64,000 bases of DNA, taken from NCBI GenBank assembly GCA_964440655.1, contig CAYTTA010000001.1, positions 1 to 64,000 on the forward strand, in the 5' to 3' direction. The number at the start of each line of letters is the position of its first letter. Positions within the stretch are counted from its first letter, which is position 1. The position numbers and the translations under genes were made by a program. This document shows, piece by piece, positions 16,422 to 24,975 of this stretch. Under the pieces are notes generated by a model. It ran no database searches. It worked only from the letters and a program-made list of their open reading frames with translations, and was not told the DNA's origin. This DNA is from CAYTTA01 sp964440655 (GTDB taxonomy: Bacteria > Bacteroidota > Rhodothermia > Balneolales > Balneolaceae).

Positions 16422-18589
16422 AAGGTTCGACGCGGATCCGGTCATTTCTGATGTCGTGGTTCATTCTGCTGCCTCTCCTTCTTCCCCGGAATGCCCGGGG
16501 TGAGTGGTTGACCTTTCCTCCTGTTATCGATTCTGCTTCAGGCTCTGTGACGCTCTTTTCTACGGACTCTCCCGGTATTGCCATGGTGAACAGGCAGTGC
16601 GATGAAACGGAGACGGAGGATCCGGGCGGCATCAGCCGAAACATCCGGGATGCGGAGAAAAAGAGAGATACCGATTCCTTCCACAATCAGAGCGGCAGCC
16701 GGATCATCACCAGGGAGATGATCCGCACCGCCGGCATCACGCGCCTTGCGGACCTCCATCTTCTCTTGGATGGATGGAACCGGGTGTCGGTGAATGGGTA
16801 CGGCTCCCGTGTGGCTCCTGCCGCCGTTCCGATGCAGAACAGCACATGGAAGGTAGTGATCGACCATCTTCCGGCAACACCATCCTTTCTGGATCCAGGA
16901 TCGCTTCACCAGCTGCCCCTCTCCCTGCAGGAGATTGAGAAGGTGATCATTCTCGACACACCACAGTTTTATGAAGGTCACTATGCCGGCAGCGGTCTAA
17001 TCCACTTCATAACAGACAGAGAGCAGCAGGGCTTGAGGGCGGACGCCCGGTTTGCCGCCGGAAACGAGATCAATGATCCCGGTCCCTATGAGTTCACCCC
17101 GCTTGTCACACCGAATCAGGAACGGACCGGCCCGGACGGGGATCTTCTGCTTGGTTACCGTTCCGGGAGATGGTTTATCAGCGGGAGCGGTTCCATGCAG
17201 CGCAACCGGAGCAGCGACATGCGGATCGAGCAGCGGATCAAGGAGATGCTTTATACAGGAAGCCGGTTTGAATCACATACCGTGGGCGACCACTCCCTTC
17301 GATTTCGCGGGGGATACCATGGCAGCCGGGCCGGCATCGCCTTGCAGGGTGCCCTCCTGCGAGGGCGGGACCTCCCCTTTTTCCCCTCCTGGGGCCGCGA
17401 AATCCCGGTCGAAAACCGGAACCGGTCCCTGGGGGCGGATCTCTTTCTGGCCCCTCGCCCATCGGTCATGATCCGGCTTCGAACTGCGATGGAAAGATTG
17501 GAGACACCCTACGCACCCAATCGCCTGGAGCATCATTTTGATTTCGATCGGATCGCCTCTTCCCACCAGCTCGGTATGGAGTGGGCCACCGGACCGGCAG
17601 AACTTTCCGCCTGGATCGGGTGGCAGCGCTCGGAGGTGCTCTCTGCAGGAAGTGGTCCCGCTACCGGCTACACAACCTTCCTGCTGCAAGGCAGGCATAA
17701 GGCAGGCAGCCGCGCTGATTTGTCTGCCGGAGTGCGTATGGCGACAGGTGAAGATCGTCTTGGTGCCACCCTCGTCACCCGGCTCGACTGGAAAGCCGGC
17801 CGCCATCACTCCCTCCACCCCTGGCTCTCCTGGCACGAAGCACTGCCCGCCGAAAACGCGGACATCTGGTTCTGGAACCGAAGGGGATACGACCACTGGA
17901 TGAATCCGGAGATTGTCTACGGGACGCTGCCTTCCGAAAGAGGAGCCAGGATCCGCTCGGCCGGTCTTGCGTGGAAAGCGGGAAGAGCGGAGGGCATGCG
18001 GATCGGGGTGACCGGAACCATCGAGAGGCGGGATCGTGTTCTTCTCTCGGGAACCGAATGGGACATGGTGCACCCCTGGCAGTGGTTCCAGGCAGAAGAG
18101 TTCCGTTTTTATCCGGACGAGAGGGCTACTCTGACACGGTTCGACGCCTCTTTCCGGTTTCGCTCTCATGAACGAATGGAGCATGACATTCATCTCTCCA
18201 CCCATCAGGTGATAACAAGCAGTGAAGAGCTTGGAAGAGCACTGCGGGAACTCCCGGCACGAACCGTCCGATTGTCGAGCTGCTGGACTCCGGTGGAGGG
18301 AGTGCAGCTTCAGGGACACCTCCGGATCCGGTCATCCTCCATCTGGCGAGAGTTTGAACTCGTGGACGGAGCACAGTGGAGGGACCAGAGAGACCTCGTC
18401 TCAGGAACCTACAGTAACCGCACAGGGGCGGCAACCCTGCTCGATGTGGGAGGGACCAAGTCATTGGCGGGGCGACGGCTCTTCCTGAGTCTGATGATCC
18501 GCAATCTGCTGAATCAACCGGAAATCACCCATCCTGTCGGTGCAGTTGGCTCTCTTCAGTTGTATCTTCAACTGGAGATGGCAATCTGA
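16418..18589 (+). CDS. TonB-dependent receptor-like outer membrane protein
   Basis: This 723-residue protein has a signal peptide (SFLMSWFILLPLLLPRNARG) and a plug-like domain at about residues 90-200 (SRIITREMIRTAGITRLADLHLLLDGWNRVSVNGYGSR, then the IEKVIILDTPQFYEGHYAGSGLIHFITD segment that ends plug domains). It continues with long beta-strand-rich sequence to the C-terminus, as expected of a 22-stranded barrel. There is no N-terminal carboxypeptidase-like domain and no SusD partner. I see no clear TonB box in the N-terminal 85 residues. Start overlaps the previous gene by four bases. Ligand unknown; the neighbouring phosphatase suggests phosphate-containing compounds, which is inference. 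Confidence 0.72.
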   Translation: MKGSTRIRSFLMSWFILLPLLLPRNARGEWLTFPPVIDSASGSVTLFSTDSPGIAMVNRQCDETETEDPGGISRNIRDAEKKRDTDSFHNQSGSRIITREMIRTAGITRLADLHLLLDGWNRVSVNGYGSRVAPAAVPMQNSTWKVVIDHLPATPSFLDPGSLHQLPLSLQEIEKVIILDTPQFYEGHYAGSGLIHFITDREQQGLRADARFAAGNEINDPGPYEFTPLVTPNQERTGPDGDLLLGYRSGRWFISGSGSMQRNRSSDMRIEQRIKEMLYTGSRFESHTVGDHSLRFRGGYHGSRAGIALQGALLRGRDLPFFPSWGREIPVENRNRSLGADLFLAPRPSVMIRLRTAMERLETPYAPNRLEHHFDFDRIASSHQLGMEWATGPAELSAWIGWQRSEVLSAGSGPATGYTTFLLQGRHKAGSRADLSAGVRMATGEDRLGATLVTRLDWKAGRHHSLHPWLSWHEALPAENADIWFWNRRGYDHWMNPEIVYGTLPSERGARIRSAGLAWKAGRAEGMRIGVTGTIERRDRVLLSGTEWDMVHPWQWFQAEEFRFYPDERATLTRFDASFRFRSHERMEHDIHLSTHQVITSSEELGRALRELPARTVRLSSCWTPVEGVQLQGHLRIRSSSIWREFELVDGAQWRDQRDLVSGTYSNRTGAATLLDVGGTKSLAGRRLFLSLMIRNLLNQPEITHPVGAVGSLQLYLQLEMAI

Positions 18590-18649
18590 TTACCCGACCC
18601 CAGCTGACAATCCCGAAAACCCAATCGGAAAGGAGAGGTCCCCCGCACC

Positions 18650-20329
18650 GTGCAACTCCGGGCGATTCAATTCACACGACTGTTTCTGCTGTTCCTTCTG
18701 CTACCACTCCGGTCTGCAGTGGCCGAACAGCCGGCCGGACACGCTCCATCCGCTGCCAAGGGGCACACCTCCCGGTCTGCCGCTCATCCGTTCATCTTCA
18801 TTCACCTCGACGGGGTCTCGTCCCGCCATTTTCTGGCCGAACTGGAAGCGGGGCGGCTGCCCCATCTGCAAAAGGCATTCGCCGGACATGGAATCATTGA
18901 ACATGCCCTCACCTATCTCCCGAGCAAGACCCCGACCGTAATATCCAGTCTCTCCCGGGGCATTCCTGTGAACGAAAGCAGACTGGTGAGCTGGGTCGGC
19001 GTCGACCGGGAGACCGACAAGGTCTATACGCTTCTGCAGACCTTCCGCTGGATGGTGGCGAGCAAACCCCGGATTGCCGCAACGAACCTGATCTACGGGA
19101 TTCCCCGCCTGGACGGTCTGGCAGGTCCGGCACTTGTAAACCTGCCCGATCTTCTGGACGACTACCCTGTCCTCGAGTTTTACTGGTATCCGGTCGATAC
19201 GGCGGGGCATTTTTTCGGCGAGGAGACCTACCTGCGGAAACTACGCAATTTCGATCGCTCCTTCGGCAAGCTGATGAAACGCCTGGAAGAGGAGTACGGC
19301 AAAGAGGTGAACATCGTCATCTACTCCGACCACGGCATGACCTTCGGGGAGGGATTCCGGATTGAACGGGATCTGGAGTGGCTTAATGATAATGTACGGG
19401 CGATCTCCTACCCCAATCTCTTTGTGCAGGATCCGGAATCGATCCCGGACCTGGCCCGGGAGATCGTCGAACGCTCCCCCGTCGACTACACCTTCTACCG
19501 CTCCGGAGAGAACCAGATCACCGGAATTCATGAAACAGGGATGGTACGAATAGAATCGGACGGGGAATCGGGGCTGCGCTATCTGTTTGAAGGTGAGGAC
19601 CTGTTCGGCTACTACCAGTCCGGGTACCGGGGGGAATATTGGAACAGTGACGAGTGGCTGGAGTTCTCCTGGGACAAACCCTACCCCGCCGCACCGGTGA
19701 ACCTCTACAATTTTCTGCTCAACCCGGGGGTGGGTGATATTCTCCTTTTTCTGGACAAGGACCGATACAGCCAGACCGGCTACAGTCGTGAGGGGAACCA
19801 CGGCGGAATCACTTCCCAGGATATCCACATCCCGATTCTGCTCCGAGGTCCCGATCTGGAGCACCTTTACGGGCGCAAAACTCTCTGGCTTCAGGATCTG
19901 GTCCCTGAGATCGGGGAGGTTCCCTTCCGCACCACGCCTGCAAGGGACCGGCACACCCTGAGCGGCTGGACCGGGACAGGAGGATCCTCCATCCGTCTTA
20001 CAGCCTCACCGCATTACCGCTGGCTGGTGGGTGCACAGACCACCTTCGAACCGGACAGGGAGCTGAACTTTTTCAGAGGATGGGTCCAGTTCGATCTGAT
20101 CCGGGGTTATCTTGCCCGTTTCTGGATCGGTGGAGGTGTGGAGGCGGACCGGGACCGACTCCGGCCGATGGTGCTCTTTCATCACGAGGTACGCTACCGG
20201 AAAGTGAGCGCACGGAACATTCTCTCCACAACGGGGAACCATGAGTTCGCCCTGGAATTCCGACTTACCGATCTGCTTTCCCTCCAGTTCGTCAACTTCC
20301 GGTCAGCCGGACTCCGCTTCGATTTCTGA
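18650..20329 (+). CDS. alkaline-phosphatase-superfamily hydrolase with C-terminal beta-barrel-like domain
   Basis: This 559-residue secreted protein starts from GTG and has a signal peptide (LFLLFLLLPLRSAVAEQ). Residues 47-410 form a type I phosphodiesterase/alkaline phosphatase fold with the expected two-metal site: Asp54 (HLDG), a Thr nucleophile at 94 or 96 (SKTPTV), Asp183 and His187 (PVDTAGH), Asp227-His228 (SDHG) and His384 (GNHGG). Residues about 440-559 are different: alternating aromatic/polar strands ending in GLRFDF, an exact fit to the GxxFxF outer-membrane insertion signal at the extreme C-terminus. About eight strands fit in this stretch. The likely picture is a phosphatase or phosphodiesterase anchored in the outer membrane by its own barrel; the anchoring is inferred. 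It lies 60 bp after the TonB-receptor-like gene. Confidence 0.75.
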   Translation: MQLRAIQFTRLFLLFLLLPLRSAVAEQPAGHAPSAAKGHTSRSAAHPFIFIHLDGVSSRHFLAELEAGRLPHLQKAFAGHGIIEHALTYLPSKTPTVISSLSRGIPVNESRLVSWVGVDRETDKVYTLLQTFRWMVASKPRIAATNLIYGIPRLDGLAGPALVNLPDLLDDYPVLEFYWYPVDTAGHFFGEETYLRKLRNFDRSFGKLMKRLEEEYGKEVNIVIYSDHGMTFGEGFRIERDLEWLNDNVRAISYPNLFVQDPESIPDLAREIVERSPVDYTFYRSGENQITGIHETGMVRIESDGESGLRYLFEGEDLFGYYQSGYRGEYWNSDEWLEFSWDKPYPAAPVNLYNFLLNPGVGDILLFLDKDRYSQTGYSREGNHGGITSQDIHIPILLRGPDLEHLYGRKTLWLQDLVPEIGEVPFRTTPARDRHTLSGWTGTGGSSIRLTASPHYRWLVGAQTTFEPDRELNFFRGWVQFDLIRGYLARFWIGGGVEADRDRLRPMVLFHHEVRYRKVSARNILSTTGNHEFALEFRLTDLLSLQFVNFRSAGLRFDF

Positions 20330-20348
20330 GAGCGGAAGGTGCCGGCAC

Positions 20349-22766
20349 TTACCATACAGCCATCTCCACCGCCGGCATCTCCAGGTGGAAGACGGTTCCC
20401 TCCCCTTCACGGCTTTCAAACCAGAGCCTGGAATTCTGCCGGAGTGCGAACTCCTGGCAGATCGAGAGTCCCAGGCCGGTTCCCCGCTCGTTGAATGTCC
20501 CTTCCTGCGTGGTTTCGAACGCCCGGAAAAGACGCTTGTGCATCTCCTCCGGAATACCGATCCCCTGATCCTCTACGGAGAGCCTGAGGCCGTCGGTGGT
20601 CTCTTCCGCACGGATCTGAACGCATCCGCCCGGCAGACTGTACTTTATTGCATTGGAGATCAGATTCTGAAGGATGATCCGGAGCATGTTCTCATCGGCC
20701 AGAGCCAGAGCTCCGGCATCGGTCTTGTTGCAAATTCTGACCCGCTTCTTCCTGGCATTGCTCCTGAGCATGGTCAGAACCTCCTCGATCATCTCATGAA
20801 GTGAAACAGGGACGATGTCGGGCTCGAGCCCATCCATCTGACTCCGGGCCCAGTTCAGGTAGTTCTCCAGCGTTGCGATGCTGTCTCTCACCTGCTGATC
20901 CACCTGCTGGAGCACCTCATCCATCTCCACCTCCTTCATCGCACCCCGCCGGATCAGATAGACCAGTGACTGCAGCTGGGAGATGGGACTCCGCAGATCG
21001 TGCGCAAGGATGGAGAAGAGCTTGTCCTTGGTCTTGTTGAGCTCAACAAGCTCCTCCTTCTGCGCATCCACCCGTGTGTAGAGCTCCTCCAGCTTCTCCT
21101 TCTGGAGACTGAGCTCCCTGAGAGTTGATTTCTGTCTTCTGTAGAGCAGCAACAGTGCCGCGGCGGCTGCCGCAACCAGACCCAACGAGATCATGGTGAT
21201 GATAAACGCTCCCCTCTGCGTCTGCAGCTTCTCTTCCAGAAGCTCCCTCTCCTGCCGCTCGCTTCGCAGATCAAACAATGTCTGGTAGCGTGCCAGCGCC
21301 TGATTCTGGTTCAGGGTGGCAAGACTGTCTGTCACGGCCTGGTACTCCTTCAGATAACGGTAGGCGGATGAGTAGTCACCCCTTTCTTCATAGGCCCGGA
21401 TCAGTTTGTCCAGCACCAGTTTCTGCATCTCTCCCGATTCAAATTGTCCGGCCAGCTCCAGTGCCTTCAGATAGTGGCCGATCGCCTCTTCATACTCATT
21501 GTGGGCAAGCCGCACATTCCCGATCCCCAGATTGTTGTAGAACTGACCATGTCCGGAGCGCAGTTCATCGCTCATTTCAAGCGAGGCTCGATAAGCATCC
21601 TCTGCCAGGTCAAATCGCTCCTGTTCAAGATAGACGTTCCCCATGTTGTAGTAGATCTGAAGCGGACTGTGCTCATTACCCAGTTCCTCCGACAGCTCCA
21701 GAGCCTGCTGAAAAAGTTCGAGTGCCTGGTCATGCGCACCTGTCTGATAGCGGACAATCCCCAGATTGAGCAGGCTCCGCCCTTCATCACTCCTGGATCC
21801 GATCCTGCGGCTCAAATCCAGGGATTCCGACAGATACTGTCTGGCACGATGGTAATTTCCCTCTTCCCGGTAGAGCTCCCCGATGTTGTTCAGGATCACC
21901 ACCTTTAGCGCGTCATCCTCCAGCTCCTCAGCCAGTTCCAGACTCCTGAAGTAGTGCTCGGCTGCCTGGGAGGTCTCTCCCAGATAGACATAGACAACGG
22001 CGAGGTTCTGCTGTATTCCCGACTCGAACCGCAGATTGCCCTCACCCCTTGCTATCTCCAGCATCTGAAGATAGAGAGAGAGGGATTCGGTGAAGTTCCC
22101 GGTAAAACGGTAGGCGGTGGCAAGAAGATTTCCTGTCATCAGCTCCCGTTCATGCCCCTGCAGACTCATCCATGCCAGCTCAAGCTGTTCCCTGGCCTCC
22201 TGATACCTTCCCCTTTCCAGATAGAGCTGCCCCCGCAACATCCTCGAGAGGGCTGCCCCTGAATCATAGCCGATTCTCTCCGCCAGCTTTTCACTCTCCA
22301 TCAGAAGTTCCTCCGTCCTGCCCTGATCTCCGGACTCCGCAGTCTGCTCGGCCTCTTCAAGAAGCCGGTCCACCTCCATTCGGAGAGTCCGGGCGGAAAC
22401 CGAGTCGTCGGCGCTGATCATGGATGAGCCCGGCTCACGCGGAAAGAGTACGGAGCCGAGGGTCAGAAAAGTGGTATTGATCCGCAGGTGGAGGTGATCC
22501 ATGGCGGCCGAACCGGAAGCCACGGGGGAGGATGCGCCGGAGAGGAAAGATGACAGGTTCGTCGGTCGGACAGATGGGCCGGGGAGGGGAGCCGACAGGG
22601 AGGTATTGGCAGCCAACGTGATGATGGAAGCAGCGGGCGGAGCGGCATGTATAGTATAACCGGTGGTGGCGGGGGTTGGAACGGACGCGGGAAATGTATA
22701 CCCCGCGTCCGGCATACAGATCCCGATCATCAGCAAACCGACGGACAGAATGGTTCGGCTATTCAT
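20349..22766 (-). CDS. tetratricopeptide-repeat sensor histidine kinase
   Basis: This 805-residue protein starts at ATG 22766 with a signal-like N-terminus. A low-complexity Pro/Ala/Ser/Thr stretch covers about residues 25-90. Seven or more TPR units follow in the periplasmic part (about 130-500), then a membrane segment at 521-541, a coiled coil, a HisKA dimerisation helix with phospho-acceptor His589 (FSILAHDLRSP), and an HATPase domain with the N box near 701 (NLISNAIKYS) and the G box GTGLGLSI. This is the TPR-type kinase common in Bacteroidota. No response regulator is adjacent, so its partner is unknown. It converges on the phosphatase gene with a 19-bp gap. Confidence 0.9.
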   Translation of the reverse strand: MNSRTILSVGLLMIGICMPDAGYTFPASVPTPATTGYTIHAAPPAASIITLAANTSLSAPLPGPSVRPTNLSSFLSGASSPVASGSAAMDHLHLRINTTFLTLGSVLFPREPGSSMISADDSVSARTLRMEVDRLLEEAEQTAESGDQGRTEELLMESEKLAERIGYDSGAALSRMLRGQLYLERGRYQEAREQLELAWMSLQGHERELMTGNLLATAYRFTGNFTESLSLYLQMLEIARGEGNLRFESGIQQNLAVVYVYLGETSQAAEHYFRSLELAEELEDDALKVVILNNIGELYREEGNYHRARQYLSESLDLSRRIGSRSDEGRSLLNLGIVRYQTGAHDQALELFQQALELSEELGNEHSPLQIYYNMGNVYLEQERFDLAEDAYRASLEMSDELRSGHGQFYNNLGIGNVRLAHNEYEEAIGHYLKALELAGQFESGEMQKLVLDKLIRAYEERGDYSSAYRYLKEYQAVTDSLATLNQNQALARYQTLFDLRSERQERELLEEKLQTQRGAFIITMISLGLVAAAAAALLLLYRRQKSTLRELSLQKEKLEELYTRVDAQKEELVELNKTKDKLFSILAHDLRSPISQLQSLVYLIRRGAMKEVEMDEVLQQVDQQVRDSIATLENYLNWARSQMDGLEPDIVPVSLHEMIEEVLTMLRSNARKKRVRICNKTDAGALALADENMLRIILQNLISNAIKYSLPGGCVQIRAEETTDGLRLSVEDQGIGIPEEMHKRLFRAFETTQEGTFNERGTGLGLSICQEFALRQNSRLWFESREGEGTVFHLEMPAVEMAVW

Positions 22767-23084
22767 GATACCCCACGGTTCCACCGGGTGCAGCAGCCCG
22801 GTCTTGATACGGAGTGGAAAGAGAATGCAACAACCACCACCCTCTCAACCCCCGCCGTTCCTTCCGCACCTGCCGACTTGTTTGAAACAGCCCGGGTATG
22901 GGAGAAGAAATTCCTTCCTGGCACAACGGATCGGACCCCTTCCCCCAACTTCCACTCAGATCATGCTTTACAGTAGTTTAACTTATTTTCGTTCAAAATT
23001 AAAATCGATGATTTTTTACAACCCCTGTCGGTATAGGAGAGAAATAAGTCTTATTTTTACTCTCCTTTAAATCGTTTTGATATC
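22767..23084. other. 318-bp divergent spacer between the kinase and korA
   Basis: The left two thirds have ordinary GC content and I see no gene in them. The right 110 bp (about 22970-23084) are strikingly AT-rich for this genome and are the probable korAB promoter region. They contain several TTATTTT-like stretches but no clean TAnnTTTG/-33 pair, and a hairpin described separately. A 20-codon frame at 23008-23070 overlaps that hairpin; I do not call it a gene. Confidence 0.5.
23036..23065 (+). promoter_or_regulatory. hairpin in the korA leader
   Basis: GGAGAG pairs with CTCTCC and, inside that, AATAAG pairs with CTTATT. This forms a nested inverted repeat ending 19 bp before the korA ATG. 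The 5' arm contains the only Shine-Dalgarno-like GGAG in the leader. It could be an operator or could hide the ribosome-binding region. No T-tract of terminator type follows. Confidence 0.4.
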
Positions 23085-24965
23085 ATGGACAGACAGGGAC
23101 AGATTCGTGACGAAGTCACCATCCGTTTTGCCGGAGATTCCGGTGACGGGATGCAGCTGACCGGTTCACTCTTTACGAATACAACCGCGTTGCAGGGAAA
23201 TGACCTTCGGACCCTTCCGGAGTTCCCTGCAGAAATCCGTGCTCCTGCCGGGACCGTTCCCGGCGTCTCCTCATTCCAGCTCCATTTCGGCAGCAAGGAG
23301 ATTCTTACACCGGGCGATGCCTGTGACGTGCTGGTGGCGATGAACGCCGCTGCGCTGAAAGCGAATCTTTCTCAGCTTTACCGTGGCGGTACCATTATCG
23401 CCAACACCTCCGGATTTGACAAGCGGAACCTGAATCTCTCCGGATACGGCGAGATCAACCCGCTTACCGACGGTACTGTGGAAAACTACCGGGTCATCGA
23501 GGTGGATATCACCAAACTTACCCACGAGAGCCTGGCCGACTCCGGCCTTGCTCACAAAGAGATCGAGCGCAGCAAGAACATGTTTGTTCTGGGGCTGCTT
23601 TTCTGGATGTACAACCGTCCTCTCGAACCGACCATTACCTTTCTTGAAAGAAAGTTTGAAAAAAAACCGGAGATCGCCCGGGCCAACATCAAGGTCCTTC
23701 GGGACGGCTACCATTTCGGCGAGACCGCCGAGCTTTTCAGCGACCGCTATGTGGTGCGGGAAGCGGAGCTGGGCGCCGGCACCTACCGGAACATCACAGG
23801 CAATGACGCCACAGTCATCGGGCTGGTGGCGGCGGCACAGAAGAGCGAACTGCCTCTCTTTTTCGGATCCTACCCCATAACGCCGGCATCAGACATCCTG
23901 CACGGGCTCTCCCGTCACAAAAATTTCGGCGTCTATACCTTCCAGGCAGAGGATGAAATTGCCGCGGTCTCTTCGGCCATCGGTGCCTCCTTTGGAGGGA
24001 GTCTGGGGGTGACCAGCTCCTCCGGGCCCGGAATCGCCCTGAAAGGTGAGGCGATCGGACTGGCAGTGATGCTGGAACTTCCCCTGGTGGTGCTCAATAT
24101 CCAGCGGGCAGGCCCCTCTACCGGGATGCCGACCAAAACAGAACAGGCCGACCTGATGCAGGCGATCTACGGGCGCAACGGAGAGAGCCCGGTTGTGGTT
24201 GTGGCTCCCCGTTCACCGGCCGATTGCTTTGAAACGGTCTATGAAGCGTGCCGTATCGCCCTGGAACACATGACGCCGGTCTTTTTCATGTCGGACGGCT
24301 ATCTGGCAAACGGATCTGAACCCTGGAGGTTTCCCAAGGCGGCCGACCTGCAGCCGATCGATGTCTCTTTTGAGCCGGCACGAAACGAGGAAGATCCTGA
24401 CTACCAGCCATATCGCAGGGATGAGCGTCTGGTCCGCTCCTGGGCCATTCCCGGCACCCCCGGTCTGGAGCACCGGGTGGGAGGACTGGAAAAAGAGGAT
24501 GAGACCGGCAATGTCTCCTACGATCCGGAAAACCACCAGAAGATGGTTCATCTGCGCAGGGACAAGGTAGAAGCCGTGGCGGACCATATCCCCCTTCAGG
24601 ATGTGGAACTGGGGGGCGCCAGGGGGGAAGCTGTACTCGTCGGGTGGGGTTCCACCTACGGCTCCATCCGGACCGCTGTTAAGGAGCTGCGTGAAGAAGG
24701 GGTTGATGTGGCCCATGTCCACCTTCGATATCTCAATCCCTTCCCGAAAAATCTTGAAGAGCTTCTGCGCGGATACCGACATGTTTTTGTACCGGAGATC
24801 AACGACGGACAGCTGGTCCGGATTCTGAGAGACCGGTTCCTGATCCCGGCCAAAGGAATCAACCAGATTACGGGGCGCCCCTTCCGGGTGCGGGATCTTA
24901 AAGAGCAGGTAATGAAAAACCTGCAGAGCCCCGAGGCTGCAGCCTCCCATTTAAACGGACGTTAG
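23085..24965 (+). CDS. korA: 2-oxoacid:ferredoxin oxidoreductase, fused gamma-alpha subunit
   Basis: This 626-residue subunit has an N-terminal gamma domain (residues 1-190, VTIRFAGDSGDGMQLTGSLF) fused to the alpha domain, beginning near 215 (FFGSYPITPASDILHGLSRH, then TFQAEDEIAAVSSAIGASFGG and SSSGPGIALKGEAIGLAVM). With KorB it forms a thiamine-diphosphate enzyme that interconverts a 2-oxoacid (most likely 2-oxoglutarate) plus CoA with the acyl-CoA and CO2, passing electrons to ferredoxin. In aerobic Bacteroidota-like bacteria it serves the TCA cycle in place of, or alongside, the 2-oxoglutarate dehydrogenase complex. korB follows after 10 bp. The 2-oxoacid specificity is inferred from subunit layout. 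Confidence 0.92.
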   Translation: MDRQGQIRDEVTIRFAGDSGDGMQLTGSLFTNTTALQGNDLRTLPEFPAEIRAPAGTVPGVSSFQLHFGSKEILTPGDACDVLVAMNAAALKANLSQLYRGGTIIANTSGFDKRNLNLSGYGEINPLTDGTVENYRVIEVDITKLTHESLADSGLAHKEIERSKNMFVLGLLFWMYNRPLEPTITFLERKFEKKPEIARANIKVLRDGYHFGETAELFSDRYVVREAELGAGTYRNITGNDATVIGLVAAAQKSELPLFFGSYPITPASDILHGLSRHKNFGVYTFQAEDEIAAVSSAIGASFGGSLGVTSSSGPGIALKGEAIGLAVMLELPLVVLNIQRAGPSTGMPTKTEQADLMQAIYGRNGESPVVVVAPRSPADCFETVYEACRIALEHMTPVFFMSDGYLANGSEPWRFPKAADLQPIDVSFEPARNEEDPDYQPYRRDERLVRSWAIPGTPGLEHRVGGLEKEDETGNVSYDPENHQKMVHLRRDKVEAVADHIPLQDVELGGARGEAVLVGWGSTYGSIRTAVKELREEGVDVAHVHLRYLNPFPKNLEELLRGYRHVFVPEINDGQLVRILRDRFLIPAKGINQITGRPFRVRDLKEQVMKNLQSPEAAASHLNGR

Positions 24966-24975
24966 GAGAAGAGCC

